Numbered from the stretch's first letter, positions 50,642 through 59,914 are shown. The stretch is 64,000 bases of DNA from Carbonatibacter sp965199245 (GCA_965199245.1 CBDAQP010000003.1:124001-188000), one strand, 5' to 3'. Made by a program: numbers and translations. Notes: a model not told the origin generated them from the letters alone.

Positions 50642-52789
50642 ATGTCAGGTAAAGCAACAAATGAACCCGCAGATCAATGGAGAACCCTCGCCTCTCACGA
50701 ATTAAAGGGGCAATCACCAGAAAGCCTTGACCACACGACTCCAGAAGGCATTGTCATCAAAGCACTCTATACAGCTGAAGACCTTCCCGTAGGGGTGAAA
50801 TCGCAAAGACCGGGCATTGCGCCCTTTACGCGCGGTGTTAAAGCGACAATGTACAGCAGTCGTCCCTGGACGATACGTCAGTACGCGGGCTTTTCAACTG
50901 CGGCTGAAAGCAATGCCTTTTATCGCAAAAACCTCGCGGCAGGACAAAAAGGCTTATCTGTTGCCTTTGACCTCGCAACCCACCGGGGATACGACAGCGA
51001 CCACCCCCGCGTTGTCGGGGACATTGGTCAGGCAGGCGTTGCCATCGATAGTGTCGAGGATATGAAAATCCTTTTCGATCAGATACCACTTGATCAAATA
51101 TCAGTTTCCATGACCATGAACGGAGCTGTTTTGCCCGTTCTGGCAATGTTTATCGTTACCGGAGAAGAACAAGGCATTGATCAATCCGCCCTGTCTGGAA
51201 CAGTACAGAACGATATTCTCAAAGAGTTCATGGTTCGTAATACTTATATCTATCCGCCAGAACCTTCCATGCGGATCGTAGCTGATATTATCCAGTTCAC
51301 AGCACAAAAGATGCCGAAATTCAATTCGATCTCCATTTCCGGCTATCATATGCAAGAAGCCGGGGCGACCTTGGCGCAAGAGCTGGCCTATACCCTTGCC
51401 GATGGTATGGAGTATGTACGGGCAGCCCGCACCAAAGGACTAGACATTGATGACTTTGCAGGGCGGCTTTCATTCTTTTTTTGCATTGGCATGAACTTTT
51501 TTATGGAGGTTGCAAAGCTACGGGCAGCCCGCACGATGTGGGCAAAAATCATGACGGATTTCGGTGCAAAATCTGAACGATCTAAGATGCTGAGGACACA
51601 CTGCCAAACCTCAGGAGTCTCGCTGACCGAGCAATCACCGATGAATAACATTGTCAGAACGACGATTGAAGCCCTCGCCGCCACCTTGGGAGGCACTCAA
51701 TCCCTTCATACCAATTCCTTTGATGAAGCGATTGCATTGCCAACAGAGCATTCCGCGCGCATTGCGCGAAATACGCAACTTATTTTACAACACGAAACCG
51801 GACTGACAGATGTCATTGACCCCTTAGGGGGGTCATATTATATCGAAGCTCTGACCCAAAAGATCGCAGATGAGGCATGGCGACTGATCGACGAGGTTGA
51901 ACGCTTGGGTGGGATGACGAAGGCTGTGGAACAAGGACTGCCCAAAATGCGAATTGAAGAAGCCGCTACAAAAAAACAGGCCGCAATTGATCTGGGTCAA
52001 AAGGTCATCGTTGGGGTCAATCGCTTCAAGAGTGACGAAGAAAGCGTTGATATTTTAGAAATCGATAATGCGGCTGTGCGAAACATGCAGATTGAACGAC
52101 TCAATCGGATCAAACAAACCAGGAACACACAAAGGGTCAAAGACTCCCTTGCCGCACTCAAGCACGTCGCAAAGAACGGTGATGGCAATTTGCTTTCGGT
52201 CACGATTGAGGCTGCCAGAGCGCGAGCAACATTGGGGGAAATTTCTGCGACGTTGGAATCTGTTTTCGGTCGGCACCGTCCATCACATAAAGTCATCAGC
52301 GGCGTTTACGACCAATCCTGTCGCGATGATCCAGAATATCTTGCCACTCAACAAAAAATTTCCGGATTCAAAACAGATTATGGTCGTGCTCCACATATTC
52401 TCATCGCGAAAATAGGGCAGGATGGGCATGACAGGGGTGCAAAAGTTATTGCAACAGCTTTTGCAGATTTGGGGTTTTCTGTTTGCCTTTCAGAACTATT
52501 TGAAACACCGCAAGAGATTGCCTCAAAAGCCATCGCGCAAGAGGTCGATGTCATCGGAGTATCTTCGCTCGCTGCGGGTCACAAGACACTTGTCCCAGAA
52601 TTGATTGAAAAACTGAAAATAGCAGGCCATGATGACATCCTCGTAACCTGTGGGGGCGTGATTCCGCCCCAAGACTACATTTTTTTGCAAAAAGCGGGCG
52701 TTTGCGATATTTTTGGCCCGGGTTGTAGCGTTCTAGACGCCGCAAATATCATTCTAGCGCGCATTTCTGGATTACCCAAAAACCATTAA
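50642..52789 (+). CDS. Methylmalonyl-CoA mutase (adenosylcobalamin-dependent)
   Basis: A 715-residue homodimer-type mutase that converts methylmalonyl-CoA to succinyl-CoA. The TIM barrel begins with TMYSSRPWTIRQYAGFST, in which the tyrosine and arginine bind the acyl carboxylate, and has the SVSMTMNGAVLPVLA core. The B12-binding domain contains the cobalt-ligand histidine H596 in QDGHDRGAK. Overall sequence agrees with true methylmalonyl-CoA mutase rather than ethylmalonyl-CoA or isobutyryl-CoA mutases, but this was judged by eye. It is translated directly after matB. No epimerase or MeaB-type chaperone gene is nearby. Confidence 0.9.
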   Translation: MSGKATNEPADQWRTLASHELKGQSPESLDHTTPEGIVIKALYTAEDLPVGVKSQRPGIAPFTRGVKATMYSSRPWTIRQYAGFSTAAESNAFYRKNLAAGQKGLSVAFDLATHRGYDSDHPRVVGDIGQAGVAIDSVEDMKILFDQIPLDQISVSMTMNGAVLPVLAMFIVTGEEQGIDQSALSGTVQNDILKEFMVRNTYIYPPEPSMRIVADIIQFTAQKMPKFNSISISGYHMQEAGATLAQELAYTLADGMEYVRAARTKGLDIDDFAGRLSFFFCIGMNFFMEVAKLRAARTMWAKIMTDFGAKSERSKMLRTHCQTSGVSLTEQSPMNNIVRTTIEALAATLGGTQSLHTNSFDEAIALPTEHSARIARNTQLILQHETGLTDVIDPLGGSYYIEALTQKIADEAWRLIDEVERLGGMTKAVEQGLPKMRIEEAATKKQAAIDLGQKVIVGVNRFKSDEESVDILEIDNAAVRNMQIERLNRIKQTRNTQRVKDSLAALKHVAKNGDGNLLSVTIEAARARATLGEISATLESVFGRHRPSHKVISGVYDQSCRDDPEYLATQQKISGFKTDYGRAPHILIAKIGQDGHDRGAKVIATAFADLGFSVCLSELFETPQEIASKAIAQEVDVIGVSSLAAGHKTLVPELIEKLKIAGHDDILVTCGGVIPPQDYIFLQKAGVCDIFGPGCSVLDAANIILARISGLPKNH

Positions 52790-52814
52790 CACGGGATTCT
52801 CGGTTTCTTGAGAA

Positions 52815-53630
52815 ATGGCATCACTCGTTATTCTTGCTGTCCTGCTGGTCGCATCTGGTGCAATCGCGGGGGTTCTTTCTGGTTTACTGGGTGTTGGGGG
52901 AGGAATAGTCCTCGTCCCTGTTTTTTATTATGTTTTTTCATCATTAGGCTATCAGTCAGATCACCTCATGCAAATCTGTGTTGCAACCTCAACAGGAACA
53001 ATTATTTTGACCTCTTTGCGGGCAGTGCTTGCCCATCATAGACGAGGGGTGGTGAGTCTTTCCCTCATGAGAACTTGGGGGCCTTTTATTTTGATGAGCG
53101 CAGTTTTAGGTGTCTTTGCCGCCACGTCATTACGCTCTCAACAGCTCCAACTGGTTTTTAGCATCCTCGCGATGATGGCAGGGCTTTATATGCTGATAGG
53201 GAAAAGCGATTGGCATCTCTCAACCCAGCTACCCAGGGGCCTTTATCGCGGCCTTTATGCATCTTTTATTGGCTTTTTTTCTGCACTCATGGGGATCGGT
53301 GGCGGCATACTTTCTGTCCCCTTGCTGACAGCACACTCTTTACCGCCGCACAAGGCCGTTGCGACATCATCAGGATTTGGTTTGATGATTTCATTACCCG
53401 CTTTTGTTACATTTTTATTATCAGGAGGGCAGGTGGCAGAAAAGCCGCCACTGAGCGTCGGATATGTGAATTTTCCTGCGCTAACAATCGTGATCGCAAC
53501 AACAATGCTGACCGTTCCCGTCGGAGTCAAAATCGCACACGCCCTTTCACCCCAAAAAATTCGGCTTATTTTTGCCTGTACTCTCCTATTGCTCACAAGC
53601 AGTATGCTGGGAAAAGCCCTGATTCAGTGA
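52815..53630 (+). CDS. TauE/SafE-family membrane permease
   Basis: A 271-residue protein with about eight transmembrane helices and the two family repeats GVLSGLLGVGGGIVLVPV (about 18-35) and SALMGIGGGILSVPLL (about 155-170). These permeases export or exchange sulphonate-, sulphite- or organic-acid-type anions. Position 25 bases after the mutase gene suggests a role in exchange of an anion made or carried by the matB/mutase pathway, but this is inference. It is followed after 30 bases by the DUF815 ATPase. Confidence 0.85.
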   Translation: MASLVILAVLLVASGAIAGVLSGLLGVGGGIVLVPVFYYVFSSLGYQSDHLMQICVATSTGTIILTSLRAVLAHHRRGVVSLSLMRTWGPFILMSAVLGVFAATSLRSQQLQLVFSILAMMAGLYMLIGKSDWHLSTQLPRGLYRGLYASFIGFFSALMGIGGGILSVPLLTAHSLPPHKAVATSSGFGLMISLPAFVTFLLSGGQVAEKPPLSVGYVNFPALTIVIATTMLTVPVGVKIAHALSPQKIRLIFACTLLLLTSSMLGKALIQ

Positions 53631-53660
53631 AGAAATTGGATAAATAAACGGAATTTTATC

Positions 53661-54554
53661 ATGACAGACCACAGGTTGCCGTCCCTCCTTCCCGCTCTAG
53701 AGCGCGTGGCCTCTGCGCTTGAGCGCATGGCCCCGGCTGATCCCACCCCGCCAGATTTTTCATCGGGGGCAACGGCCTTTGTCTGGCAAACTGCCCCGGA
53801 TCAACTCCAGCCGGTTTCATCTGTTAATGCTGTCACGTGGGAGCTGTTGAAGGGGATCGAATCACAACAACAGACCCTCCTACAAAATACGCAGTGTTTT
53901 TCCGAAGGATTTCCCGCCAATAATGCCTTGCTCTGGGGCGCACGAGGAACAGGGAAAAGTTCACTGGTCAAGGCCGTTCATGAGAAAATCAACACGACGC
54001 GCAAAAATGGGTCTCCTCTATTATTGATCGAAATTCATCGCGAAGACCTGCCTACCCTCCCCCGTCTTTTAGAGCGGCTGGCCCACAGTGCGCAACGCTG
54101 TCTTCTTTTTTGTGATGACCTGAGCTTTGAGTCACAGGATGACAGCTATAAATCGCTCAAGGCCGTTTTGGATGGCGGCCTCAGAGGCCGACCGGATCAT
54201 GTCCTGTTTTACGCTACCTCAAACCGCCGCCACCTGATGCCGCGCGACATGGCAGACAATGAAGCAGCGATTCACGCCAGCGAATCCGTTGAGGAAACAG
54301 TGTCTCTTTCTGATCGCTTTGGACTCTGGATCGGATTTCACAACTGCACACAAGATAGCTACCTTGCCATGATTACAGGCTATCTGAACTATTTTGACTT
54401 CCCCGCCTTCACCGATGAACAGAGGCAACAGATTATCGCCGATGCCAAGGAATGGTCTGTCACACGCGGTGCACGTTCCGGGCGTGTGGCCTGGCAATTC
54501 ATTCAAAACCTCGCCGGACAGTACCGTGTCCGACTCTCACACAACAGTCATTGA
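53661..54554 (+). CDS. DUF815-family AAA-type ATPase
   Basis: A 297-residue protein with an AAA-like fold: Walker A GARGTGKSSLVK (about residues 93-104), Walker B RCLLFCDDLSFE and the sensor-type YATSNRRHLMPRD. DUF815 members are widespread in proteobacteria, and their substrates are not known. In many alphaproteobacteria this gene lies directly beside yajC. Here the TRAP-matB-mutase-tauE group lies between them. It converges on the LysM/M23 gene. Confidence 0.87.
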   Translation: MTDHRLPSLLPALERVASALERMAPADPTPPDFSSGATAFVWQTAPDQLQPVSSVNAVTWELLKGIESQQQTLLQNTQCFSEGFPANNALLWGARGTGKSSLVKAVHEKINTTRKNGSPLLLIEIHREDLPTLPRLLERLAHSAQRCLLFCDDLSFESQDDSYKSLKAVLDGGLRGRPDHVLFYATSNRRHLMPRDMADNEAAIHASESVEETVSLSDRFGLWIGFHNCTQDSYLAMITGYLNYFDFPAFTDEQRQQIIADAKEWSVTRGARSGRVAWQFIQNLAGQYRVRLSHNSH

Positions 54555-54579
54555 CCTCTATCATTTACCAAGGAGGGGA

Positions 54580-55680
54580 TCATTGATCGAGAAGGGGAAG
54601 AGGATTCAACGATTTTTCCCCCTTACGCACTTCGAAATGAAGCTGGGGACGGTCAACATTTCCGCTTTGTCCTGCCCGCGCAACTGGCTGTCCCCTTAGG
54701 ACAATGTCGCCTTGGGCAACCAGTATTTCGCTATTGTGGGCATAGGCCGTCAACCAGCCGTCGGCGTGTTTAATCAAAAGCATCTGCCCAAAACCCTTGA
54801 GACGACTGCCCGCATAAACCACAACACCATTTTCCGCCGCACGCACAGGTGTACCTGATCTGACAGCAATATTAATCCCATCATTAAAAATCCCCCCCGC
54901 CTTTGGCCCGAAGCCGGAAATCATTTTTCCTTGGACGGGACGTAAAAACCGACTGGATGCACGCGCTGGAGCCTGTGGAACAGACAGCTCTGTTGACCGC
55001 GATAAAGGACGTTTGCGTGGACGAATCTTGACGTGCGGCTCAGAATTTTGGGGAACAATACTCTGGGCCTGCGTTTGCGGTGTTTGTGCAAAGCTCAACG
55101 GTGAACGGGAGAGAGGATCTACTGCGGGAGCACGTCGCTCAACCAAGTCGGGGACGATCAGACGCTGCCCGACAAAAAGAGTATAGGGAACCTGCAACCC
55201 GTTACGCGCCGCGAGCTCGGCAATCGACAAATCATAGAACAATGAAAGGCTGTAAACTGTATCACCCTTGACCACGCGGTGTTCGCGGCCTTGCGGGATT
55301 ATAATCTTTTGACCGATGCCAAGCCCATAAGGGGGCTTGAGATTGTTTTGGGCAATCACTGCACGCAATGAGACCCCATAGGCCCGCGACAGCGACGAAA
55401 GCGTTTCCCCAGCCCGCACAGTATGGCGTTGCCCGCCGCGATGATGTGACACGATAGGGGCCGGAAACCCGGGAAGATCGAGAGATTGAGAGGGGGCAGG
55501 AGGCTGAAGGACCTCAACGGACTCAACAGGCCGGGGAGCTACCACAAATAACGGGCGCGGCTTTGGCAGGGGGGGGAAGTTTCGCGTAGAAAAACTCAAG
55601 CGATCCTGTTCTTGGCTTTGCGGCATAAAAAAGGAGCAGGAGGACAGAGCCAAAGCCATTAAAAAAATCTTGCACCTCAT
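54580..55680 (-). CDS. LysM and M23 domain lipoprotein (NlpD/EnvC-type)
   Basis: A 366-residue lipoprotein-like protein. A lipobox-like LSSCSF near residue 15 precedes two LysM domains (about 86-130 and 133-178) that bind peptidoglycan. A proline-rich linker and a C-terminal M23 (LytM) domain (about 245-360) follow. The M23 active-site positions look altered: the HxxxD motif is replaced by GGIFNDGINIAV, and only QLHFEVR keeps its histidine. This fits a regulator or activator of amidases rather than an active endopeptidase. Its ATG overlaps the pcm stop as ATGA. Confidence 0.85.
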   Translation of the reverse strand: MRCKIFLMALALSSCSFFMPQSQEQDRLSFSTRNFPPLPKPRPLFVVAPRPVESVEVLQPPAPSQSLDLPGFPAPIVSHHRGGQRHTVRAGETLSSLSRAYGVSLRAVIAQNNLKPPYGLGIGQKIIIPQGREHRVVKGDTVYSLSLFYDLSIAELAARNGLQVPYTLFVGQRLIVPDLVERRAPAVDPLSRSPLSFAQTPQTQAQSIVPQNSEPHVKIRPRKRPLSRSTELSVPQAPARASSRFLRPVQGKMISGFGPKAGGIFNDGINIAVRSGTPVRAAENGVVVYAGSRLKGFGQMLLIKHADGWLTAYAHNSEILVAQGDIVLRGQPVARAGQSGNVDRPQLHFEVRKGEKSLNPLPLLDQ

Positions 55681-56306
55681 ACCTGCCCCTCAAGCATGGG
55701 AACAAACCTGACCTCACCAAGAACACGTTCCTCAAAGCGTCTTTGTGTTCTTCTGATCTGGTAGAGTTTCTGAGCAAAATTCTGCGCCCCTACAGGCAAA
55801 ACCATTACCCCCCCAACAACCAGCTGATCCAACAAATCTTGCGGTGGCTGAGGGGGGGCCGCTGTCACAATAATGCGGTCAAAGGGTGCCTGTTTTTGCC
55901 ATCCTTTGTAACCATCACAGTAACGCGTGGTGACATTATGACACCCAAGAGACACGAAGCGTTTTTCTGCCGCGCGGAGCAAATCGCGGTGCCGCTCAAC
56001 CGTATAAACCCGACGACACAATAGCGACAAAACAGCGGCCTGATACCCCGACCCTGTTCCAACCTCCAACACCCGCACCCGCTTGTGAAGATCAAGGGCC
56101 TGAGTCATCAAGGCGACAACAAGGGGTTGGCTCAAGGTCTGTCCCTGTTCAATAGGCAGGGCCGTATTATCATAAGCCCGCCCTTGAAAGAGTGGCGGGA
56201 CAAACTGCTCACGCGGAACAGCCGACAATGACGCAAGCACCGCTTCGTCTGTGATTCCTTTTTGTCTCAGCTCTGCAATCAATCCCGATTTTTGCACATC
56301 AAACAT
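55677..56306 (-). CDS. pcm: Protein-L-isoaspartate O-methyltransferase Pcm
   Basis: A 209-residue enzyme that methylates L-isoaspartyl residues of damaged proteins as a first step of repair, with S-adenosylmethionine as donor. Motif I VLEVGTGSGYQAAVLS is intact, with the preceding LPIEQGQTLSQPLVVALMTQ and DRIIVTAAPPQPPQDLLDQL. Its start overlaps the surE stop by eight bases, and its stop overlaps the following LysM/M23 gene by ATGA. The series serS-surE-pcm-LysM/M23 is common in alphaproteobacteria and gammaproteobacteria. Unlike the divergent paralogue near 10 kb, it should be active. Confidence 0.95.
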   Translation of the reverse strand: MFDVQKSGLIAELRQKGITDEAVLASLSAVPREQFVPPLFQGRAYDNTALPIEQGQTLSQPLVVALMTQALDLHKRVRVLEVGTGSGYQAAVLSLLCRRVYTVERHRDLLRAAEKRFVSLGCHNVTTRYCDGYKGWQKQAPFDRIIVTAAPPQPPQDLLDQLVVGGVMVLPVGAQNFAQKLYQIRRTQRRFEERVLGEVRFVPMLEGQV

Positions 56307-57099
56307 CTATACGCATTATATCCTGATTCGGGAAAATTTCTTCTAATCGTGCGAGTGCACGCACATGAGTCAGATCATAGTGCAACGGGGAAACAGTGAC
56401 AAAGCGATCAGCAATCGCATTAAGGTCAGACCCTGCAATAGCGCAGTCATGCGAAACATGCCATCCGATCCAGTGCAAGGGACGGCCGCGCGGATCCTGC
56501 GCGGCAACCAAAGAGGTACCTGCGACGCGGTGCCCCTGGCGACAGGCGCGAATGCCTGCAATCTCGCTGGGGGCAACAGCAGGAAAATTAACATTATACA
56601 ACAGACTCTCTGGCGTCCCCTGAAACAGGGACCAGAGCTTTTGGACAATTTCAACAAGACACGACCGGGGCGTTTCCCATAAAAAGGCATCATCATCTGC
56701 GCGACTCTGGAGGCTAAAGGCAATAGAGGGAATGCCCAAAATCGCACCCTCCATCGCCGCCGCAACTGTCCCCGAATAGATCACATCTTCGCCAAGGTTC
56801 ATACCATGATTGATTCCGGACAGAATCAGGTCAGGCTTGCAATCCTGCAGCAGATGCCGAACCCCCATGAAAACGCAATCTGTTGGTGTCCCATCAACAG
56901 AATATCGCTGCGATCCCCAGGATTTCAGACGCAGAGGTCGCCGTAAGGTCAGGGCATGACTCGCCGCACTCTGTTCAGACTCCGGGGCCACGACCCAAAG
57001 ATCATCTGTGATCTGGCTGGCCAAGTTTTCCAAAACAGACAGGCCTTGGGCGTGAATCCCATCGTCATTGGATATAAGAATCCGCAATTTAGGGTGCAT
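56299..57099 (-). CDS. surE: 5'/3'-nucleotidase SurE
   Basis: A metal-dependent phosphatase of 266 residues that removes phosphate from nucleoside 5'- and 3'-monophosphates. The metal-binding NDDGIHAQGL is near residues 10-19. DGTPTDCVFMGVRHLL and SGINHGMNLGEDVIYSGTVAAAMEG, with the asparagine metal ligand, are also present. Length and motifs are normal. It lies ten bases after serS, so it is co-transcribed with serS and pcm. Confidence 0.96.
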   Translation of the reverse strand: MHPKLRILISNDDGIHAQGLSVLENLASQITDDLWVVAPESEQSAASHALTLRRPLRLKSWGSQRYSVDGTPTDCVFMGVRHLLQDCKPDLILSGINHGMNLGEDVIYSGTVAAAMEGAILGIPSIAFSLQSRADDDAFLWETPRSCLVEIVQKLWSLFQGTPESLLYNVNFPAVAPSEIAGIRACRQGHRVAGTSLVAAQDPRGRPLHWIGWHVSHDCAIAGSDLNAIADRFVTVSPLHYDLTHVRALARLEEIFPNQDIMRIDV

Positions 57100-57109
57100 A
57101 TGTCACCTT

Positions 57110-58387
57110 TTACGCGGGCGGGCAGATAGCCTCCCGCCCCTTCATATACGGCTGTAGAACCTTTGGAATAGCAATAGAACCATCCGCACGTTGATAGTTT
57201 TCAAGCACAGCAATCAAGCACCGCCCCACTGCGACCCCCGACCCGTTCAGGGTGTGGAGAAAACGTGTCTTTCCACTCTGTCCACAACGAAAGCGGGCTT
57301 TCATCCGACGCGCCTGAAAATCGCCACAGGTCGAACAGCTGGAAATTTCGCGGTAGCTATTCTGACCGGGCAGCCAGACCTCAATATCATAGGTTTTTCG
57401 TGCACTGAACCCCATGTCCCCCGTACAAAGAACCACCACGCGATAGGCCAACCCCAGACGCTTGAGGACGTCTTCAGCGCAACCTGTCATGCGTTCAAGT
57501 TCAGCATCGGAGTCATCGGGATGAACGACCGAGACCATTTCAACCTTTTCAAACTGATGTTGGCGCAACATCCCGCGTGTATCACGTCCAGCAGACCCGG
57601 CCTCTGAACGGAAACAGTTACTGTGAGCGGTCATTCGCAACGGCAACGACTCCGCAGAAAGAATTTGATCCCGCACCATATTTGTCAAGGTCACTTCAGA
57701 GGTCGGAATCAACCAGTGCCCGTCATCCGTGCGATAAGAATCCTCAGCAAATTTTGGGAGCTGACCCGTGCCGTACATGGTGCTGTCACGCACCAAAAGC
57801 GGCGTGATGACCTCTTGATAGCCGTGTTCTTCAACGTGGAGGTCAAGCATGAATTGGGCAAGGGCGCGGTGCAACCGCGCGACCTGCCCTTTTAAAAAAA
57901 CAAAGCGTGCACCGGACAACTGCGCCGCCCGTTCAAAATCCATTCCATCACCGACACCCTGAATGTCAAAGTGCTCTTTGGGAGTGAAATCAAAAACGGG
58001 CCGCTCACCAACTGTGCGGAGACAATGATTGTCCTGCTCGTCAGTTCCCACTGGCACATCATCTGCGGGGCAGTTCGGGATCCCGGCAAGAAAACTTTGC
58101 AGTTCCCCTGCCAGAGCCGTTTCACGCTGTTCCAGATTGGACATGTCTGACTTGATGTCGGATACCGTCTGAATGAGGTCATCTGCCGCCTCACCCGCCC
58201 GACGAGCCAAACCAACCTGACGGGAGACCTCGTTCCGTTGCGCCTGTAGTGCCTGCAATTCGACCTGAACAGACCTGTGTTCCTTGTCCAATGACAGCAA
58301 AGATCGCGACAGGGAGTGTCCGCCGCGCCGCTTCAGGCCGTCGTCAAAGTCATCCGGGTTATCACGTACCCACTTGAGATCATACAT
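57110..58387 (-). CDS. serS: Serine--tRNA ligase SerS
   Basis: A class II synthetase of 425 residues that charges tRNA-Ser. An N-terminal coiled-coil arm (about 30-100, rich in E, Q and R) binds the long variable arm. The catalytic core follows with the TSEVTLTNM and SNCFRSEAGSAGRDTRGMLRQHQFEKVE motifs (class II motif 2), and class II motif 3 as NGSGVAVGRCLIAVLENYQ. It follows tatC by 23 bases and is followed by surE, the usual alphaproteobacterial order. Confidence 0.97.
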   Translation of the reverse strand: MYDLKWVRDNPDDFDDGLKRRGGHSLSRSLLSLDKEHRSVQVELQALQAQRNEVSRQVGLARRAGEAADDLIQTVSDIKSDMSNLEQRETALAGELQSFLAGIPNCPADDVPVGTDEQDNHCLRTVGERPVFDFTPKEHFDIQGVGDGMDFERAAQLSGARFVFLKGQVARLHRALAQFMLDLHVEEHGYQEVITPLLVRDSTMYGTGQLPKFAEDSYRTDDGHWLIPTSEVTLTNMVRDQILSAESLPLRMTAHSNCFRSEAGSAGRDTRGMLRQHQFEKVEMVSVVHPDDSDAELERMTGCAEDVLKRLGLAYRVVVLCTGDMGFSARKTYDIEVWLPGQNSYREISSCSTCGDFQARRMKARFRCGQSGKTRFLHTLNGSGVAVGRCLIAVLENYQRADGSIAIPKVLQPYMKGREAICPPA

Positions 58388-58410
58388 AAAGCCTACACTT
58401 TCTTAAAAAA

Positions 58411-59217
58411 CTACGATTGCTCTGCCTGCTTTTTTTCGACAAGTTTCGCCATCAGAATAGAAAATTCATAGAGCAAAACAATCGGAATCGCCAACGCCAG
58501 CTGACTCAAGGGGTCTGGCGGAGTAAAGATCGCCGCCACGATAAAGACGCCCACAATGGCATATCTGCGTTTTTCTGCCATACCTTTCGATGTTGCCAAG
58601 CCAACACGCGCCAGCAACGTCATCAGCACGGGTAACTGAAAACACAGTCCGAAGGCAAAGATCAGCTTCATGATGAGACCAAGATATTCATTGACCTTGG
58701 CCTCTAGTTCAATCGCCAGGTTGTTCGCGCTCCCCTGCACCTGAAAGCCAAGGAAAAATTCAGCCGCCAGCGGAAAAATAACAAAATAGACAAGGGACGC
58801 CCCGATAAAAAACAGAATGGGGGACGCCAACAAAAAAGGCGCGAATGCGGTTTTTTCATCCTTGTAGAGGCCGGGAGCAATAAATAACCATATCTGCGTC
58901 AGGAAAACCGGACAGCTGACAAAGGCTGCAAAGAAAAATGCAACCTTGACATAGGTAAAAAAGACCTCAGTCAAATCCGTAAAGATCAAACGCTGTTGAC
59001 GTTCGCTAATCGCATTGTCCAATAGCGCATCACGCAAAGGAATGGACAGAAATTCAAAAAGCTGTTCTGCAACGACAAAGCACACAACAAAGACAACAAA
59101 CAGCGTCAAAACAGACCACATGAGCCGCCTTCTCAGCTCAATCAAATGATCCATCAGGGGCATCCGGCCCTCTGCCTCTTGGTCATTGGGATTCTGGTCT
59201 TGATGATCTTTGGGCAT
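58411..59217 (-). CDS. tatC: Sec-independent protein translocase TatC
   Basis: The central Tat subunit that recognises twin-arginine signal peptides. The 268-residue protein has six transmembrane helices and the motif MPLMDHLIELRRRLMWSV at its N-terminal side. The conserved FxVAFFFAAFVSCPVFLTQIWLFIAPGLYKDEKTA (first periplasmic and cytoplasmic region) is followed by FQLPVLMTLLARVGLAT. The ATG at 59217 begins just after the tatB stop, and a TTG two codons earlier would overlap tatB. The DUF1513 protein in the window may be a Tat substrate. Confidence 0.95.
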   Translation of the reverse strand: MPKDHQDQNPNDQEAEGRMPLMDHLIELRRRLMWSVLTLFVVFVVCFVVAEQLFEFLSIPLRDALLDNAISERQQRLIFTDLTEVFFTYVKVAFFFAAFVSCPVFLTQIWLFIAPGLYKDEKTAFAPFLLASPILFFIGASLVYFVIFPLAAEFFLGFQVQGSANNLAIELEAKVNEYLGLIMKLIFAFGLCFQLPVLMTLLARVGLATSKGMAEKRRYAIVGVFIVAAIFTPPDPLSQLALAIPIVLLYEFSILMAKLVEKKQAEQS

Positions 59218-59219
59218 AA

Positions 59220-59600
59220 TCAATCCGTACGCCCAGCGGGGGATTGCGTCTGAGGCGGCTTCTCGGATGATGTCTCAGACGGCAAAGGGCGCGTGGCATC
59301 CTGAATCGATTCAGTCAATTCCACTGCCGACTTTTTCAGGCTTTGTTCCGGATCAACCACAGATTCAATCGACTGTCGGAGCGAATGAGGCGTGACATTG
59401 TTGGCGGCATCACGCGCACCTTCCAGGTCAGCTTCGCGCACCAAATCATTGACTCCGGAACGGAATTCCCCTGCAAGTTCCTTCCCCTTGCGGATAAAGG
59501 CCGTGATGGTGCGCAAGGTCTGCGGCAATTCTTTCGGCCCCATGATGATGAGCACCAAAACAGCGACCACCATCATTTCAGACCAGCCGATGTCAAACAT
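59220..59600 (-). CDS. tatB: Sec-independent protein translocase TatB
   Basis: A 126-residue Tat component with the typical N-terminal membrane helix and hinge: MFDIGWSEMMVVAVLVLIIMGPKELP. A long amphipathic helix (about 28-80) and a low-complexity, proline- and serine-rich C-terminus follow. The ATG at 59600 is chosen because the family protein begins MFDIGW and GAGG lies five bases upstream. It is part of the tatABC operon. Confidence 0.92.
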   Translation of the reverse strand: MFDIGWSEMMVVAVLVLIIMGPKELPQTLRTITAFIRKGKELAGEFRSGVNDLVREADLEGARDAANNVTPHSLRQSIESVVDPEQSLKKSAVELTESIQDATRPLPSETSSEKPPQTQSPAGRTD

Positions 59601-59680
59601 GAAAACCTCGCAAAAAATCCAAAACGACACAAAAAATCAAGCCGAAACCTTCAGGCCACAATATGAAAGGCCAAACAGTC

Positions 59681-59914
59681 TCAAACCTTGTCTTTTTTGT
59701 CTTCGGTGATGATTTTTTCTGCCAACGCGCCTTCGCGTTCGCCCTGTGCAAGTGCGCTCGGGTCGTCTGCTTTAGAGCCTTTCAATCCCTTTTTAAAGGC
59801 ATTGATGCCAGAACCCGCATCACCCATCAGCTTGCTTAATTTACCGCCGCCGCCAAACAAAACCAAAACGACGACCAGAACGATCACCCAGTGCCAGATA
59901 CTAAACGTCCCCAT
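59681..59914 (-). CDS. tatA: Sec-independent protein translocase TatA
   Basis: A 77-residue protein with one transmembrane helix (WHWVIVLVVVLVLFGGGGKL) followed by an amphipathic helix (KLMGDAGSGINAFKKGLKG) and a charged tail. It forms the Tat translocation pore. The ATG at 59914 gives MGTFSIWHW; AGGGAG lies ten bases upstream. It begins the tatA-tatB-tatC-serS transcript. Confidence 0.93.
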   Translation of the reverse strand: MGTFSIWHWVIVLVVVLVLFGGGGKLSKLMGDAGSGINAFKKGLKGSKADDPSALAQGEREGALAEKIITEDKKDKV

